Of a stretch of 28,155 nt of DNA, positions 7,591 through 15,384 are shown piece by piece. Below the pieces are notes generated by a model. That model was not told the DNA's origin and did not search any database. It saw nothing but the letters and a program-made list of their open reading frames with translations. Source of the DNA: Acetobacter farinalis (GTDB lineage: Bacteria > Pseudomonadota > Alphaproteobacteria > Acetobacterales > Acetobacteraceae); contig NZ_JAPIUX010000023.1 in NCBI RefSeq assembly GCF_026240015.1, forward strand, positions 1 through 28,155. The letters run 5' to 3'. A program made the translations under genes and the position numbers. How positions within the stretch are numbered: the stretch's first letter is position 1; every line of letters starts with the position of its first letter.

Positions 7591-8799
7591 ATGTCCGCAG
7601 TTTTCTCCGTCGCGGTTCGTCTTGCCGGCATTGCTGCGGCATCCCTGCTGGTCGCACCGGTCTGGCAGAAAGGGTTCTACGCCACGGCACTCCTTATTGC
7701 GTGCGGGGGGCTTGGCTGCGCTGCATCCGTAATAGCGACACACAGGGAACTGGCACGGCGGGCCCTGCGGCTTGAACCCTCTGTGGTCAGCCCGACAGAC
7801 CGGGAAAAACTGCGGAACCGCGCCCTGCTTGATCATGCGCCAGTCCCCTTGCTGTTCCGAAGTGTGGATGGGTCCGTACACGCCGCCAACCGTGCGGCCC
7901 GAAGACTGTTTGGAACTGAAGACCGCCTGATAACGCCGCCGCCTGCCTTGCTTGAGGCGCTGAACGACAGACGTCTTCCGTCTGAAGGCCGGATGATCCG
8001 GCTGGCGGCCTCATCCGGTGGCACACCCCGCGTTTATGCCCTTTCGGCAAGGCACGGTGCTGGCGTGGGGGGCATTGTGGACTATCTTGCTCTTACCGAT
8101 GTGGAAGCAGGCTTCAACGCAGCCGAAGCTCAGGCCCTGCGCGATCTGCTCCAGATCCTGAGCCATGAGATCATGAATTCGCTTACTCCCATCGTCTCTC
8201 TTTCGGTTACGGCGGACGAACTGTTTGCAGAACTCAACCCGGGTCCGGCCCATGCACTTGTTCAGGAAGCTCTGACGACCATCCGGCGTCGGGCGGAAGG
8301 TCTGGACAGGTTTGTGCGGGGCTACCGGGATCTTGCGCGCCTGCCTGCGCCAGAGTTGAAACCGATCGAGTTAGGAGCGCTGCTACGCGAAACACAGAGA
8401 GTGTTTGAGGCGCGCTGGGGCGGGAGCATCACGCTGGAACTTTGTCTTCCCGCCGTGCGGGTCGTGGTGCGGGCCGACAAGGGGCAGGTAGAGCAGGCCC
8501 TTCTTAACCTTCTGAATAACGCCGCCGAAGCCTGCCAGACTCAGGCCCCGCCACGGGTGCAGCTTGCCGCAGAACTGGAGGAAGGTTCCGCAACCATCCT
8601 TGTGCGTGACAATGGCACAGGTGTTGACCCGGCACTCCGCGAGCAGATTTTCCATCCGTTTGTGTCGTTCAAGGAAAACGGAAATGGCGTTGGCCTCAGT
8701 CTGGCGCGCCAGATTGCACTCGGGCACGGTGGTTCCCTTGAGTTGGAAAGCCCCGAGGCCGGGACAGGATGGCAGACTGTGTTCAGACTGCGTTTGTAA
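7591..8799 (+). CDS. NtrB/NtrY-like sensor histidine kinase
   Basis: A 402-residue membrane kinase whose ATG is one base after the regulator TAA, so the two are translationally coupled. Two hydrophobic segments (about 5-24 and 28-49) are separated by only a few residues, so there is almost no periplasmic sensor. A PAS-like region follows (about 78-170, APVPLLFRSVDGSVHAANRA). The H-box is LQILSHEIMNSLTP with phospho-acceptor H192, the N-box LLNLLNNAAEA, the G1 box DNGTGV and the G2 box NGNGVGLSLARQI. All catalytic boxes are intact. The SHEIMNSLTPI H-box is typical of NtrY-like kinases paired with NtrC-type regulators. The signal is probably membrane or cytoplasmic. Confidence 0.92.
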   Translation: MSAVFSVAVRLAGIAAASLLVAPVWQKGFYATALLIACGGLGCAASVIATHRELARRALRLEPSVVSPTDREKLRNRALLDHAPVPLLFRSVDGSVHAANRAARRLFGTEDRLITPPPALLEALNDRRLPSEGRMIRLAASSGGTPRVYALSARHGAGVGGIVDYLALTDVEAGFNAAEAQALRDLLQILSHEIMNSLTPIVSLSVTADELFAELNPGPAHALVQEALTTIRRRAEGLDRFVRGYRDLARLPAPELKPIELGALLRETQRVFEARWGGSITLELCLPAVRVVVRADKGQVEQALLNLLNNAAEACQTQAPPRVQLAAELEEGSATILVRDNGTGVDPALREQIFHPFVSFKENGNGVGLSLARQIALGHGGSLELESPEAGTGWQTVFRLRL

Positions 8800-8959
8800 C
8801 TACGCGCCGGTTTCTGTTCCAGGCCGCTCCATTCCGCCACCACCTTGCCAGATACATTGCCAGCGTAATAAACACGGAGCACCAGTTTGGCTGCTATCGC
8901 TGCCTTTTATACGAAGACTGCTTTTCAGTATCAGGCTATATGAACGGGGGAAATCGCTT
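8800..8959. other. Spacer between histidine kinase and MFS transporter
   Basis: These 160 bp hold no credible gene. TTTGGC (about 8887) with TATACG 16 bp further on could be a weak promoter for the transporter, but the match is poor. No clear terminator follows the kinase, so read-through is possible. Confidence 0.3.
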
Positions 8960-10225
8960 GTGACTCTTTCTCTTCCGGCACGAGCAGAAACTGGCGGGGA
9001 TGGCCTTCGGCAAGACCTGAGCCGCGCCATGATCACCCTGTGTGCCCTCAATTTTTTTATGGCGGATGTTCAGGCAGGTATTGGCCCCTTTCTAGGGGTT
9101 TTTCTGCAACAGCATGGCTGGCAGACCGGGCCGATCGGGTCTGTAATGACTGCTGGCGGCATTGCCGGGATGCTGGCCACCATACCGGCAGGTGCCTTTA
9201 TTGACCACACGCGCAAAAAGCGCCTGGTGGTTATTATCACCGGCCTGTGCACGGTTCTGGGCTCGTTCTTATTGCTGGCGTCTCAATCAGGGGTTGTGGT
9301 GACGCTGAGCCAGCTTGCAACAGCACTGGCCGGCGCCGCCATTGGTCCTGCCATGGCTGGCATGACACTGGGCATTGTCCGCCAGAAAGGCTTCAACTCG
9401 CAAATGGGCCGCAATCAGGCCTGGAACCATGCGGGGAACATGGTCGGGGCAGGCCTGTCCGGCTGGCTTGGGTGGCGCTTTGGCCTTCCGGCAATCTTTT
9501 TCCTGTCAGCAGGGTTAGGCGTGCTGGCCATTGTGTCCGTTCTCGCCATTCCTGAACGGACGATTGATCATGAGGCGGCACGCGGTCTGGAAGACGACGC
9601 GGAACACCACGGCGGTGGGCAGTCAGACAACCTGAAAGCCTTCCTGCGGCACAAGCCTTTGCTCGTACTTGCAGCGTGCCTGTGCCTTTTTCATCTGGGC
9701 AACGCGGCAATGCTTCCGCTTTACGGAATGGCGGTGGTGAGTGCAGGGCATGGGAATGCCGCCACGTTCACGGCAACCACTGTTGTGGTGGCGCAGGCGG
9801 TGATGATCGCTGTCAGCCTGCTGGCAACGCGCTGGATTGCACGCCGTGGATACTGGATAGTGCTGCTTGTATCCTTCGCGGCGCTGCCGGTACGCGGGAT
9901 TATTGCCGGAACTTTCATAACCCACTGGGGTGTGTGGCCGGTTCAGGCTCTGGATGGTATCGGCGCAGGGCTACAAAGCGTTGCGGTGCCCAGTCTGGTC
10001 GCACGCCTCTTGAAGGGCACAGGGCGCGTTAATGTGGGACAGGGCGTGGTCATGACAACGCAGGGTATCGGCGCCAGCCTGTCCCCTGCTTTGGGGGGGT
10101 GGCTTGCTCAAGGGATGGGCTACGCCACCGCTTTTTATACACTTGGATGTCTGGCTGTGCTTTCCATTGTGCTCTGGGTGGGATTTGGGTCCACCATCCG
10201 GTCGGCAAGCGATTGTAAGGCATGA
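8960..10225 (+). CDS. Major facilitator superfamily transporter
   Basis: About 421 residues with twelve predicted hydrophobic helices. The first helix is MITLCALNFFMADVQAG, and an MFS motif A-like loop occurs between helices 2 and 3 (AGAFIDHTRKKRLVV). A long central cytoplasmic loop (about 190-220) is rich in Asp, Glu and His (LEDDAEHHGGGQ). The frame is open back to 8564, inside the kinase gene. I chose GTG at 8960 because it lies just after the GGGGGAAA ribosome binding site and gives a short normal N-terminus; ATG at 9029 is an alternative. It belongs to the drug/metabolite proton antiporter type, but the substrate cannot be told. It is followed after 43 bp by an ArsB-family permease. Confidence 0.85.
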   Translation: MTLSLPARAETGGDGLRQDLSRAMITLCALNFFMADVQAGIGPFLGVFLQQHGWQTGPIGSVMTAGGIAGMLATIPAGAFIDHTRKKRLVVIITGLCTVLGSFLLLASQSGVVVTLSQLATALAGAAIGPAMAGMTLGIVRQKGFNSQMGRNQAWNHAGNMVGAGLSGWLGWRFGLPAIFFLSAGLGVLAIVSVLAIPERTIDHEAARGLEDDAEHHGGGQSDNLKAFLRHKPLLVLAACLCLFHLGNAAMLPLYGMAVVSAGHGNAATFTATTVVVAQAVMIAVSLLATRWIARRGYWIVLLVSFAALPVRGIIAGTFITHWGVWPVQALDGIGAGLQSVAVPSLVARLLKGTGRVNVGQGVVMTTQGIGASLSPALGGWLAQGMGYATAFYTLGCLAVLSIVLWVGFGSTIRSASDCKA

Positions 10226-10268
10226 TGATGCTGATGAACGGAAATCCTGTTGAGCATGGTGACACTGA

Positions 10269-11522
10269 ATGACGGTTGAAAATGAAGCGATCTGGATCAT
10301 TGCCGCTCTGGCAACAGCGGGGGTGATTATCCGGCCATTCCGTGTTGCCGAATGGATCTGGGCGGTGACCGGGGCTGTCCTGCTGGTCATAACTGGTCTC
10401 ATGCCGGGGGCAGAGGCTGCCTCGGCTGTTATGAAAGGGATGGATGTCTATCTGTTCCTGACAGGCATGATGCTGCTGAGTGAGACGGCGCGGGCGAACG
10501 GTCTGTTCGACTGGCTTGCGACCCTAGCGGTCAATCATGCGGCCGGTTCAACAACGCGCCTGTTCACGCTGATCTTTCTGACCGGTGTGGTGGTGACGAC
10601 CTTCATGTCCAACGATGCCACGGCCGTTGTGCTGACCCCGGCGGTTTTCGCCGCCGCAACCAAGGCAAAAGCCAACCCGCTGCCCATGCTGTTCGCCTGT
10701 GCGCTGATAGCCAATGCCGCAAGCTTTGTCCTGCCTGTCTCCAATCCTGCCAATCTCGTGCTGTATGACGGCATGCTGCCGTCGCTCGGAGCATGGCTGG
10801 CATCATTCGCATTGCCCTCACTGCTGGCGGTTGGCACGACCTATCTTGTTCTGCGCTTCGTCAATCGCGGCACCTTGCGGGCAGCCTGCGCCCCGCAGGT
10901 TGAAGCCATGCGCCTGAGCACGGGCGGCAAGGCCGCATTCGCCTGCATCGGTCTGACAGCGGTCCTGCTGGTCACGGTTTCGGCTTTTGACCGGCCGCTC
11001 GGCCTGCCGACGGCTCTGGCCGGGGTGGTCACGGCACTTGGGGTCTCGGCTCTGGCAAGACAGTCCCCCTTCGGGCTGGTCAAGGACATTTCATGGGGAG
11101 TTCTCCCGCTCGTTGCCGGGCTGTTTGTTCTTGTCAGCGCGGTAGACCGTACCGGCCTGGTGAGCCTGCTTGCCGAGACGCTTCGGAAAGCAGCCGAGCA
11201 GGACAGCACGGCAACATCCCTGTGGTCCGGGACGATTCTGGCGTTTGGTTCGAACATCATGAACAACCTGCCTGCCGGCCTTATCGCCAGCGAGGCCGTG
11301 GCCAGAGCACATGCACCGCGTCTGGTGGTTGATAATCTGCTGATTGGCGTTGATCTCGGACCGAACCTTTCCGTTACAGGCTCTCTGGCCACGATACTCT
11401 GGCTTCAGGTCATCCGGCGGGAAGGGGAGGATGTGGGGTTCCTGCAATTCCTGAAAGTGGGCGCCATCGCCATGCCGGTTGCTCTGGCCGCGGCTCTGGG
11501 AGCACGCGTTCTGCTCGGGTAA
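10269..11522 (+). CDS. ArsB/ion-transporter superfamily anion permease
   Basis: A 417-residue polytopic protein. Recognisable ArsB-type motifs are FMSNDATAVVLTPAV in the first half, FGSNIMNNLPAGLIA in the second, and IGVDLGPNLSVTGSLATILW near the C-terminus. These match the internally duplicated SNDxAxxLTP / SxxMNNxP pattern of ArsB arsenite permeases and the wider IT superfamily. Length agrees with ArsB (about 430). It would move an oxyanion or organic anion across the inner membrane. No arsR, arsC or arsA is nearby, so arsenite as substrate is only a family-based guess. The ATG directly follows an in-frame stop and its ribosome binding site is poor, so translation may depend on the MFS gene upstream. 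Confidence 0.83.
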   Translation: MTVENEAIWIIAALATAGVIIRPFRVAEWIWAVTGAVLLVITGLMPGAEAASAVMKGMDVYLFLTGMMLLSETARANGLFDWLATLAVNHAAGSTTRLFTLIFLTGVVVTTFMSNDATAVVLTPAVFAAATKAKANPLPMLFACALIANAASFVLPVSNPANLVLYDGMLPSLGAWLASFALPSLLAVGTTYLVLRFVNRGTLRAACAPQVEAMRLSTGGKAAFACIGLTAVLLVTVSAFDRPLGLPTALAGVVTALGVSALARQSPFGLVKDISWGVLPLVAGLFVLVSAVDRTGLVSLLAETLRKAAEQDSTATSLWSGTILAFGSNIMNNLPAGLIASEAVARAHAPRLVVDNLLIGVDLGPNLSVTGSLATILWLQVIRREGEDVGFLQFLKVGAIAMPVALAAALGARVLLG

Positions 11523-11573
11523 TAGAAGAAAAACCGGGCTGCTTTTCGTCCCTGAAGGGCAGGGGATGTGAAC

Positions 11574-11604
11574 GGCCCGGACTATCAGGCCGCATTACCG
11601 GGCC
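11574..11604. terminator. Hairpin GGCCCGG...CCGGGCC at convergent junction
   Basis: Perfect 7-bp GC arms at 11574-11580 and 11598-11604 with a 17-base loop, 52 bp after the ArsB-family stop. There is no U-tract, so it may be only part of a bidirectional terminator with the next hairpin. Confidence 0.4.
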
Positions 11605-11617
11605 ATGGGTCGGCTTA

Positions 11618-11661
11618 GCTGCGTGAGGGGCTTGCAGCGCCCTGACTTCCCCTCACACAGC
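11618..11661. terminator. Long hairpin between convergent genes
   Basis: Arms GCTGCGTGAGGGG (11618-11630) and CCCCTCACACAGC (11649-11661) pair over 13 positions with one mismatch. The hairpin lies 14 bp beyond the nuclease stop on its strand. A bidirectional transcription stop for the ArsB-family and nuclease genes is likely, though neither strand shows a good U-run. Confidence 0.55.
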
Positions 11662-11674
11662 ATGCTGCCGAAAA

Positions 11675-12574
11675 TTACTTTGAAATCTGAACGCCTGAGA
11701 GAGCCGTGTTCAGCATGTAAGCAAGGCGCACTCCGGCTTTCATAAGCTGCTGACGCGCAACGCTCTGTGCTGCCGCATCATATCCCGGGGGGAGTTCAAC
11801 AGGAGCGCTGTCCGGGTCACACCCCGGTTTCGCGGCAAGCTGGTACGCATACGTACGGGCAAGGCCGAAGCTCTCCTGCACCCAGTCAGAGGGCGTGCCC
11901 TGCTGCCATGCCTGTTTGTCATCATAGGTAATCTGGGTGAACAGGGATTGAGCCAAATTGTCGGGATTGGGGTCCAGTTCAGACACTACGGCTGTATCCC
12001 AATAGGAATGCAGGTTGATTGTGCGCGGTCCACCCAGAGAGAGGCGCACACAATTCCCGCCCTTGTCATGGTTATCGGCCGCATGCAGGGGCTGATGCAG
12101 ATCCCCTACAAAATGTACCAGATATTTCAGTGCCAGAACACGCTCGGCAGGACTGGTGGCCGGTGCGGCAAGTTCCTTCTGGAATTGTGAAATTTTATTC
12201 ACAACACAGTCTTTTGCAGGCCCGGCGCTGGCGGGCCCCACCTGCTCAGGGAAATTGTAGCAGGCCTGAATCAGATCCGGGTGATCCAGCTCAATATCAA
12301 CAAAATGCCATTCGGTTGTTTCCTTGTGCCCCGCCGCACGCCATGCGTCCGCCCATGTGGAGCGGGAAAGCAGGTCAGGCGGGGTCAGGGTATCTTTATC
12401 CTGCCGCAGAATGAGATCGACCTTATCTCTTACATCTGGTGTCAGGTAATCCCACGCCAAAGCCGCAACAACCTGATGGCCTTCACGCCCCCATGCCAGC
12501 GTCTGTGTCGAGCCAGTAGCGAGACCGAGCAAAACGCTCCCGGTCAGGGCGAAATAACGAGTTAATGGTTTCAT
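11675..12574 (-). CDS. Secreted S1/P1-type zinc nuclease
   Basis: A 299-residue protein with a signal peptide ending ...STQTLA before W28. Processing there leaves tryptophan as the new N-terminus, which binds zinc in this family. The nine zinc ligands can be placed by their spacing in P1 nuclease: W28, H33, D76, H90, H154, D158, H164, H189 and D193 (motifs WGREGH, WADAW, EWHFVDIE, HFVGDLHQPLH, LHSYWD). It should degrade single-stranded DNA and RNA and possibly remove 3'-phosphates, in the periplasm or outside the cell. It is divergent from a TonB receptor and a phospholipase C, which suggests a shared role in phosphorus or nucleotide salvage. Four cysteines (C105, C123, C175, C252) could form the usual disulfides. 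Confidence 0.92.
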   Translation of the reverse strand: MKPLTRYFALTGSVLLGLATGSTQTLAWGREGHQVVAALAWDYLTPDVRDKVDLILRQDKDTLTPPDLLSRSTWADAWRAAGHKETTEWHFVDIELDHPDLIQACYNFPEQVGPASAGPAKDCVVNKISQFQKELAAPATSPAERVLALKYLVHFVGDLHQPLHAADNHDKGGNCVRLSLGGPRTINLHSYWDTAVVSELDPNPDNLAQSLFTQITYDDKQAWQQGTPSDWVQESFGLARTYAYQLAAKPGCDPDSAPVELPPGYDAAAQSVARQQLMKAGVRLAYMLNTALSGVQISK

Positions 12575-12812
12575 GAAAGATTACTCTTCAGTAACTGTTT
12601 GAATTTCGCTTTGAACGTAGTGGGTTTTGAGAAATTGAAATTATAAAAAAAATTATAATTCATTCATGTTTTGCACCAAAACGAGAATGTTTCGCGCCTT
12701 TATCCGGGCGTTTCCGGGAAATATGAAATTATTATGAATGCCTTCTATTAGCAAAATAACTGAATAAGATGCGCTCGAATTTCTCATGTTTCCTCGTTGA
12801 AAGTAGGACTGG
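12575..12812. promoter_or_regulatory. Divergent AT-rich control region, nuclease and TonB receptor
   Basis: This 238-bp spacer is much more AT-rich than its surroundings and must carry both promoters. It contains the perfect palindrome AATTATAA-6-TTATAATT (12639-12660) and a smaller dyad TTTCC-G-GGAAA (12711-12721). I looked for a Pho box (CTGTCAT repeats) and a Fur box and found no convincing match to either. Confidence 0.5.
12639..12660. repeat. AT-only inverted repeat AATTATAA-AAAAAA-TTATAATT
   Basis: The two 8-bp arms are perfect complements around an A6 loop in the divergent spacer. It could be an operator, bent promoter DNA, or chance in an AT-rich tract. Confidence 0.4.
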
Positions 12813-15317
12813 ATGTACTTCAAGCGACACTCTTCAGTTTTCGCCTGCCTGATCTGCTCGACCGTTCTGTCGTCACCTCTTGTGGCAATGGCTGACACAG
12901 TGTCTTCCAAAAAGACATCCGTCGCGGCAAATGGCAAACACACGTCCGTCAAGGCTGCCAAAGCCGCCAGAAAGGACGCGATCCTGCCCACCATGCTGGG
13001 TCAGACCTCTCCGACTGATGAAAACGTGGAAGTGCATGGCCACACACGGGATCTGGGAGATGGTGACACAGGCCGGGCCTTTGGCGGCGGTCTCATGACC
13101 CCGACAGACGCGCCCAAATCCGTTTCTGCCGTCACGCGCGACTACATTGCCAAACAGAACCCCGCCCTGAACCCCATGCAGCTGATCCAGTTGCTGCCGG
13201 GTGCGAACGTGTCTGACAGTGACCCGCTGGGCATGACGGGTGGCAATATGTCTGTCCGTGGCCTGACAGAATCCCAGATGGGCTTTACCCTTGAAGGGTT
13301 CCCCATCAACGATATCGGAAATTTTGCTGTCTATCCGCAGGAAATTGTTGATTCAGAAAACCTGAAAACCGTTCGTCTGGCTCAGGGCTCCGCGGATCTT
13401 GACAGCCCCCATGTCAGCGCATCCGGCGGTGTGGTTGATATGTACATGATTGACCCGAAAAAGGTGATGGGTGGTCATGTGGATATGACCTACGGGTCAT
13501 ATAATGCAACACGCGGCTTTGCCCGCTTTGACACGGGCTACATCGGCAACACCAATCTGCGTGCCTATTTCTCCTATTCTCAGGGCCGCCAGGACCACTG
13601 GCGCGGTCCGGGCTGGGAAAACAAGAAGCACGGTGAAATGAAAATCGTGAATGACTGGGGTGATGGCAATCGCATCTCTCTGGCTGTTGTCGGGAATTCA
13701 CTCAAAAACGATGCATACCCGACCGTCACAAAGGCAAGCTGGGACAAGTGGGGTATCGGGTTTGATAATCCCATCGGCAGCAGCGGCCTGAAGCCGAAGG
13801 ACCCGCCAAATACGGTCTTTGAGCGCCATTATGTGGCGGGAGATGCCAACTACTACAAGCTGCGACCCAATCCCTTTACCAATATTTACGCCTCCATGCC
13901 GTCCACTTTTAAACTGGCGGACAATCTTGTCCTGACCGAAACACCGTATTTCTGGTATGGATACGGGAACGGTGGCGGTGGGTATTCAACAGACATGACC
14001 AAGATGTCCTATGGCAGCCAGACCCTGCCGGGAAGTCTGGACGGGCAGACGCCCTCGGGCAAGGTGATGTTGTATAACCCGTCTCTTACGGAAACGTGGC
14101 GGCCGGGTGCCACAACCAAGCTGACATGGACAGCAGGCATCAACCGCCTGATGGTTGGCTACTGGTTCGAATATTCAAAGCAGCGCCAGACCGCGCCGTA
14201 CAGCGGTGTGAGCAGCGATGGCACGCCCCTGAGCCTGTGGGGTGACAGCAACAATGTTGTGCTCAGCAACGGGCAGACCGCGCAGTACCGTGATACCCTG
14301 ACAAACACTCAGGTGCACACGCCGTTTATTGGTGACAGCCTTTCCCTGTTCCATAACAAATTGACCATTGATGCGGGCCTGAAATACTCCATCATCATGC
14401 GGCAGGGCACAAACGACCTGCCGGATGTCAGCCAGAAATATGTCCGCACGAATTACTATCAGGCTCTTCCCACAGCGGCGGTGCGCTACAAGATTGATAC
14501 GCATAATCAGGTTTTTGTTTCAGTCTCCACCAACTACCGTATCCCGCAGAACTATGCGCTGTATGACTCAGGATCGTATGTAAAAGGCACGGGCTATTCC
14601 ACGAAAGCCAGCCCGAACCAGCAGCCTGAAATTTCCATTTCGGAAGAAGCAGGCTGGCGCTATCAGGATGATCTGATTTCAAGCTCCATTACCTATTTCC
14701 ATTATAACTTCACGAACCGTCTGTTCACCCAGACCAGCACCAATGATCATGGCCAGTATTGGACAACCAATATCAACGCGGGCGGTGAACATTCAGATGG
14801 TGTGGATGCAGAAATCGGCACCCGCCCGCTGCACCACATTCGCCCTTATGTGTCCTTTGAATATCTGCACGCCGTGACAGACAGCAATCTGCCTGTTTCT
14901 TCCGGCGCGATCACGGATTACATGCGCACCAAGGGGAAGGTCGCCCCGCAGGCGCCGGCCTATCAGGTTGGCTTCGGGCTGGATTATGATGACGGGCATC
15001 GTTTTGCAGGCTTCAACCTGAAATATGTGGCCAGACAATATTCCACCTTCATGAATGATGAGCATATTCCGGGTTATGTCCGCATGAACGTCAATGTGGG
15101 GTATCGCCTGCCTAAAATGGGGATTTTCAAAAGCCCGACCATTCGCCTCAATCTTCAGAATATCTCGAATGAGCGCTATCTGGGGTGGATCAACACCACG
15201 CAGGTCAATGCCAATGCCGCCAGAGGCATTTTCGGGAACATGATTGCCGGGAAGTCACCCAATTACAAAATTGCCTCTCCGTTCGCGGCACTCGCAACAC
15301 TCAGCAGTGATTTCTAA
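12813..15317 (+). CDS. TonB-dependent outer-membrane receptor
   Basis: An 834-residue protein. The signal peptide ends near residue 27 (SSPLVAMA). A basic, Ala-rich linker is followed by a possible TonB box (ENVEVHG, 70-76). The plug domain (about 97-215) shows LNPMQLIQLLPGANVSD, then GNMSVRGLTESQMGFTLEG and the closing segment ASGGVVDMYM. The rest is a 22-strand-type barrel ending in phenylalanine (ALATLSSDF), with the late motif PTIRLNLQNISNERYLGW typical of the family. AGGA about 5 bp before the ATG supports the start. The phospholipase C gene follows after 67 bp, probably in the same transcript. The ligand cannot be read from sequence; a lipid-derived or phosphorus-containing compound is suggested by the neighbours. 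Confidence 0.92.
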   Translation: MYFKRHSSVFACLICSTVLSSPLVAMADTVSSKKTSVAANGKHTSVKAAKAARKDAILPTMLGQTSPTDENVEVHGHTRDLGDGDTGRAFGGGLMTPTDAPKSVSAVTRDYIAKQNPALNPMQLIQLLPGANVSDSDPLGMTGGNMSVRGLTESQMGFTLEGFPINDIGNFAVYPQEIVDSENLKTVRLAQGSADLDSPHVSASGGVVDMYMIDPKKVMGGHVDMTYGSYNATRGFARFDTGYIGNTNLRAYFSYSQGRQDHWRGPGWENKKHGEMKIVNDWGDGNRISLAVVGNSLKNDAYPTVTKASWDKWGIGFDNPIGSSGLKPKDPPNTVFERHYVAGDANYYKLRPNPFTNIYASMPSTFKLADNLVLTETPYFWYGYGNGGGGYSTDMTKMSYGSQTLPGSLDGQTPSGKVMLYNPSLTETWRPGATTKLTWTAGINRLMVGYWFEYSKQRQTAPYSGVSSDGTPLSLWGDSNNVVLSNGQTAQYRDTLTNTQVHTPFIGDSLSLFHNKLTIDAGLKYSIIMRQGTNDLPDVSQKYVRTNYYQALPTAAVRYKIDTHNQVFVSVSTNYRIPQNYALYDSGSYVKGTGYSTKASPNQQPEISISEEAGWRYQDDLISSSITYFHYNFTNRLFTQTSTNDHGQYWTTNINAGGEHSDGVDAEIGTRPLHHIRPYVSFEYLHAVTDSNLPVSSGAITDYMRTKGKVAPQAPAYQVGFGLDYDDGHRFAGFNLKYVARQYSTFMNDEHIPGYVRMNVNVGYRLPKMGIFKSPTIRLNLQNISNERYLGWINTTQVNANAARGIFGNMIAGKSPNYKIASPFAALATLSSDF

Positions 15318-15384
15318 GGGAATGATCTGAATTTTCTCAACACTGCTGCTATAGACAGCCCATATCAAAACAGAAGGGTGGAGT

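Noticed and set aside
8564..8959. Long N-terminal extension of the MFS transporter frame
   Set aside because: It overlaps the histidine kinase catalytic domain and adds residues unlike any MFS protein; GTG 8960 with GGGGGAAA is better.
12575..12812. Pho box or Fur box upstream of the nuclease and TonB receptor
   Set aside because: Only partial, AT-driven resemblances were seen; no CTGTCAT direct repeat or 19-bp Fur dyad.
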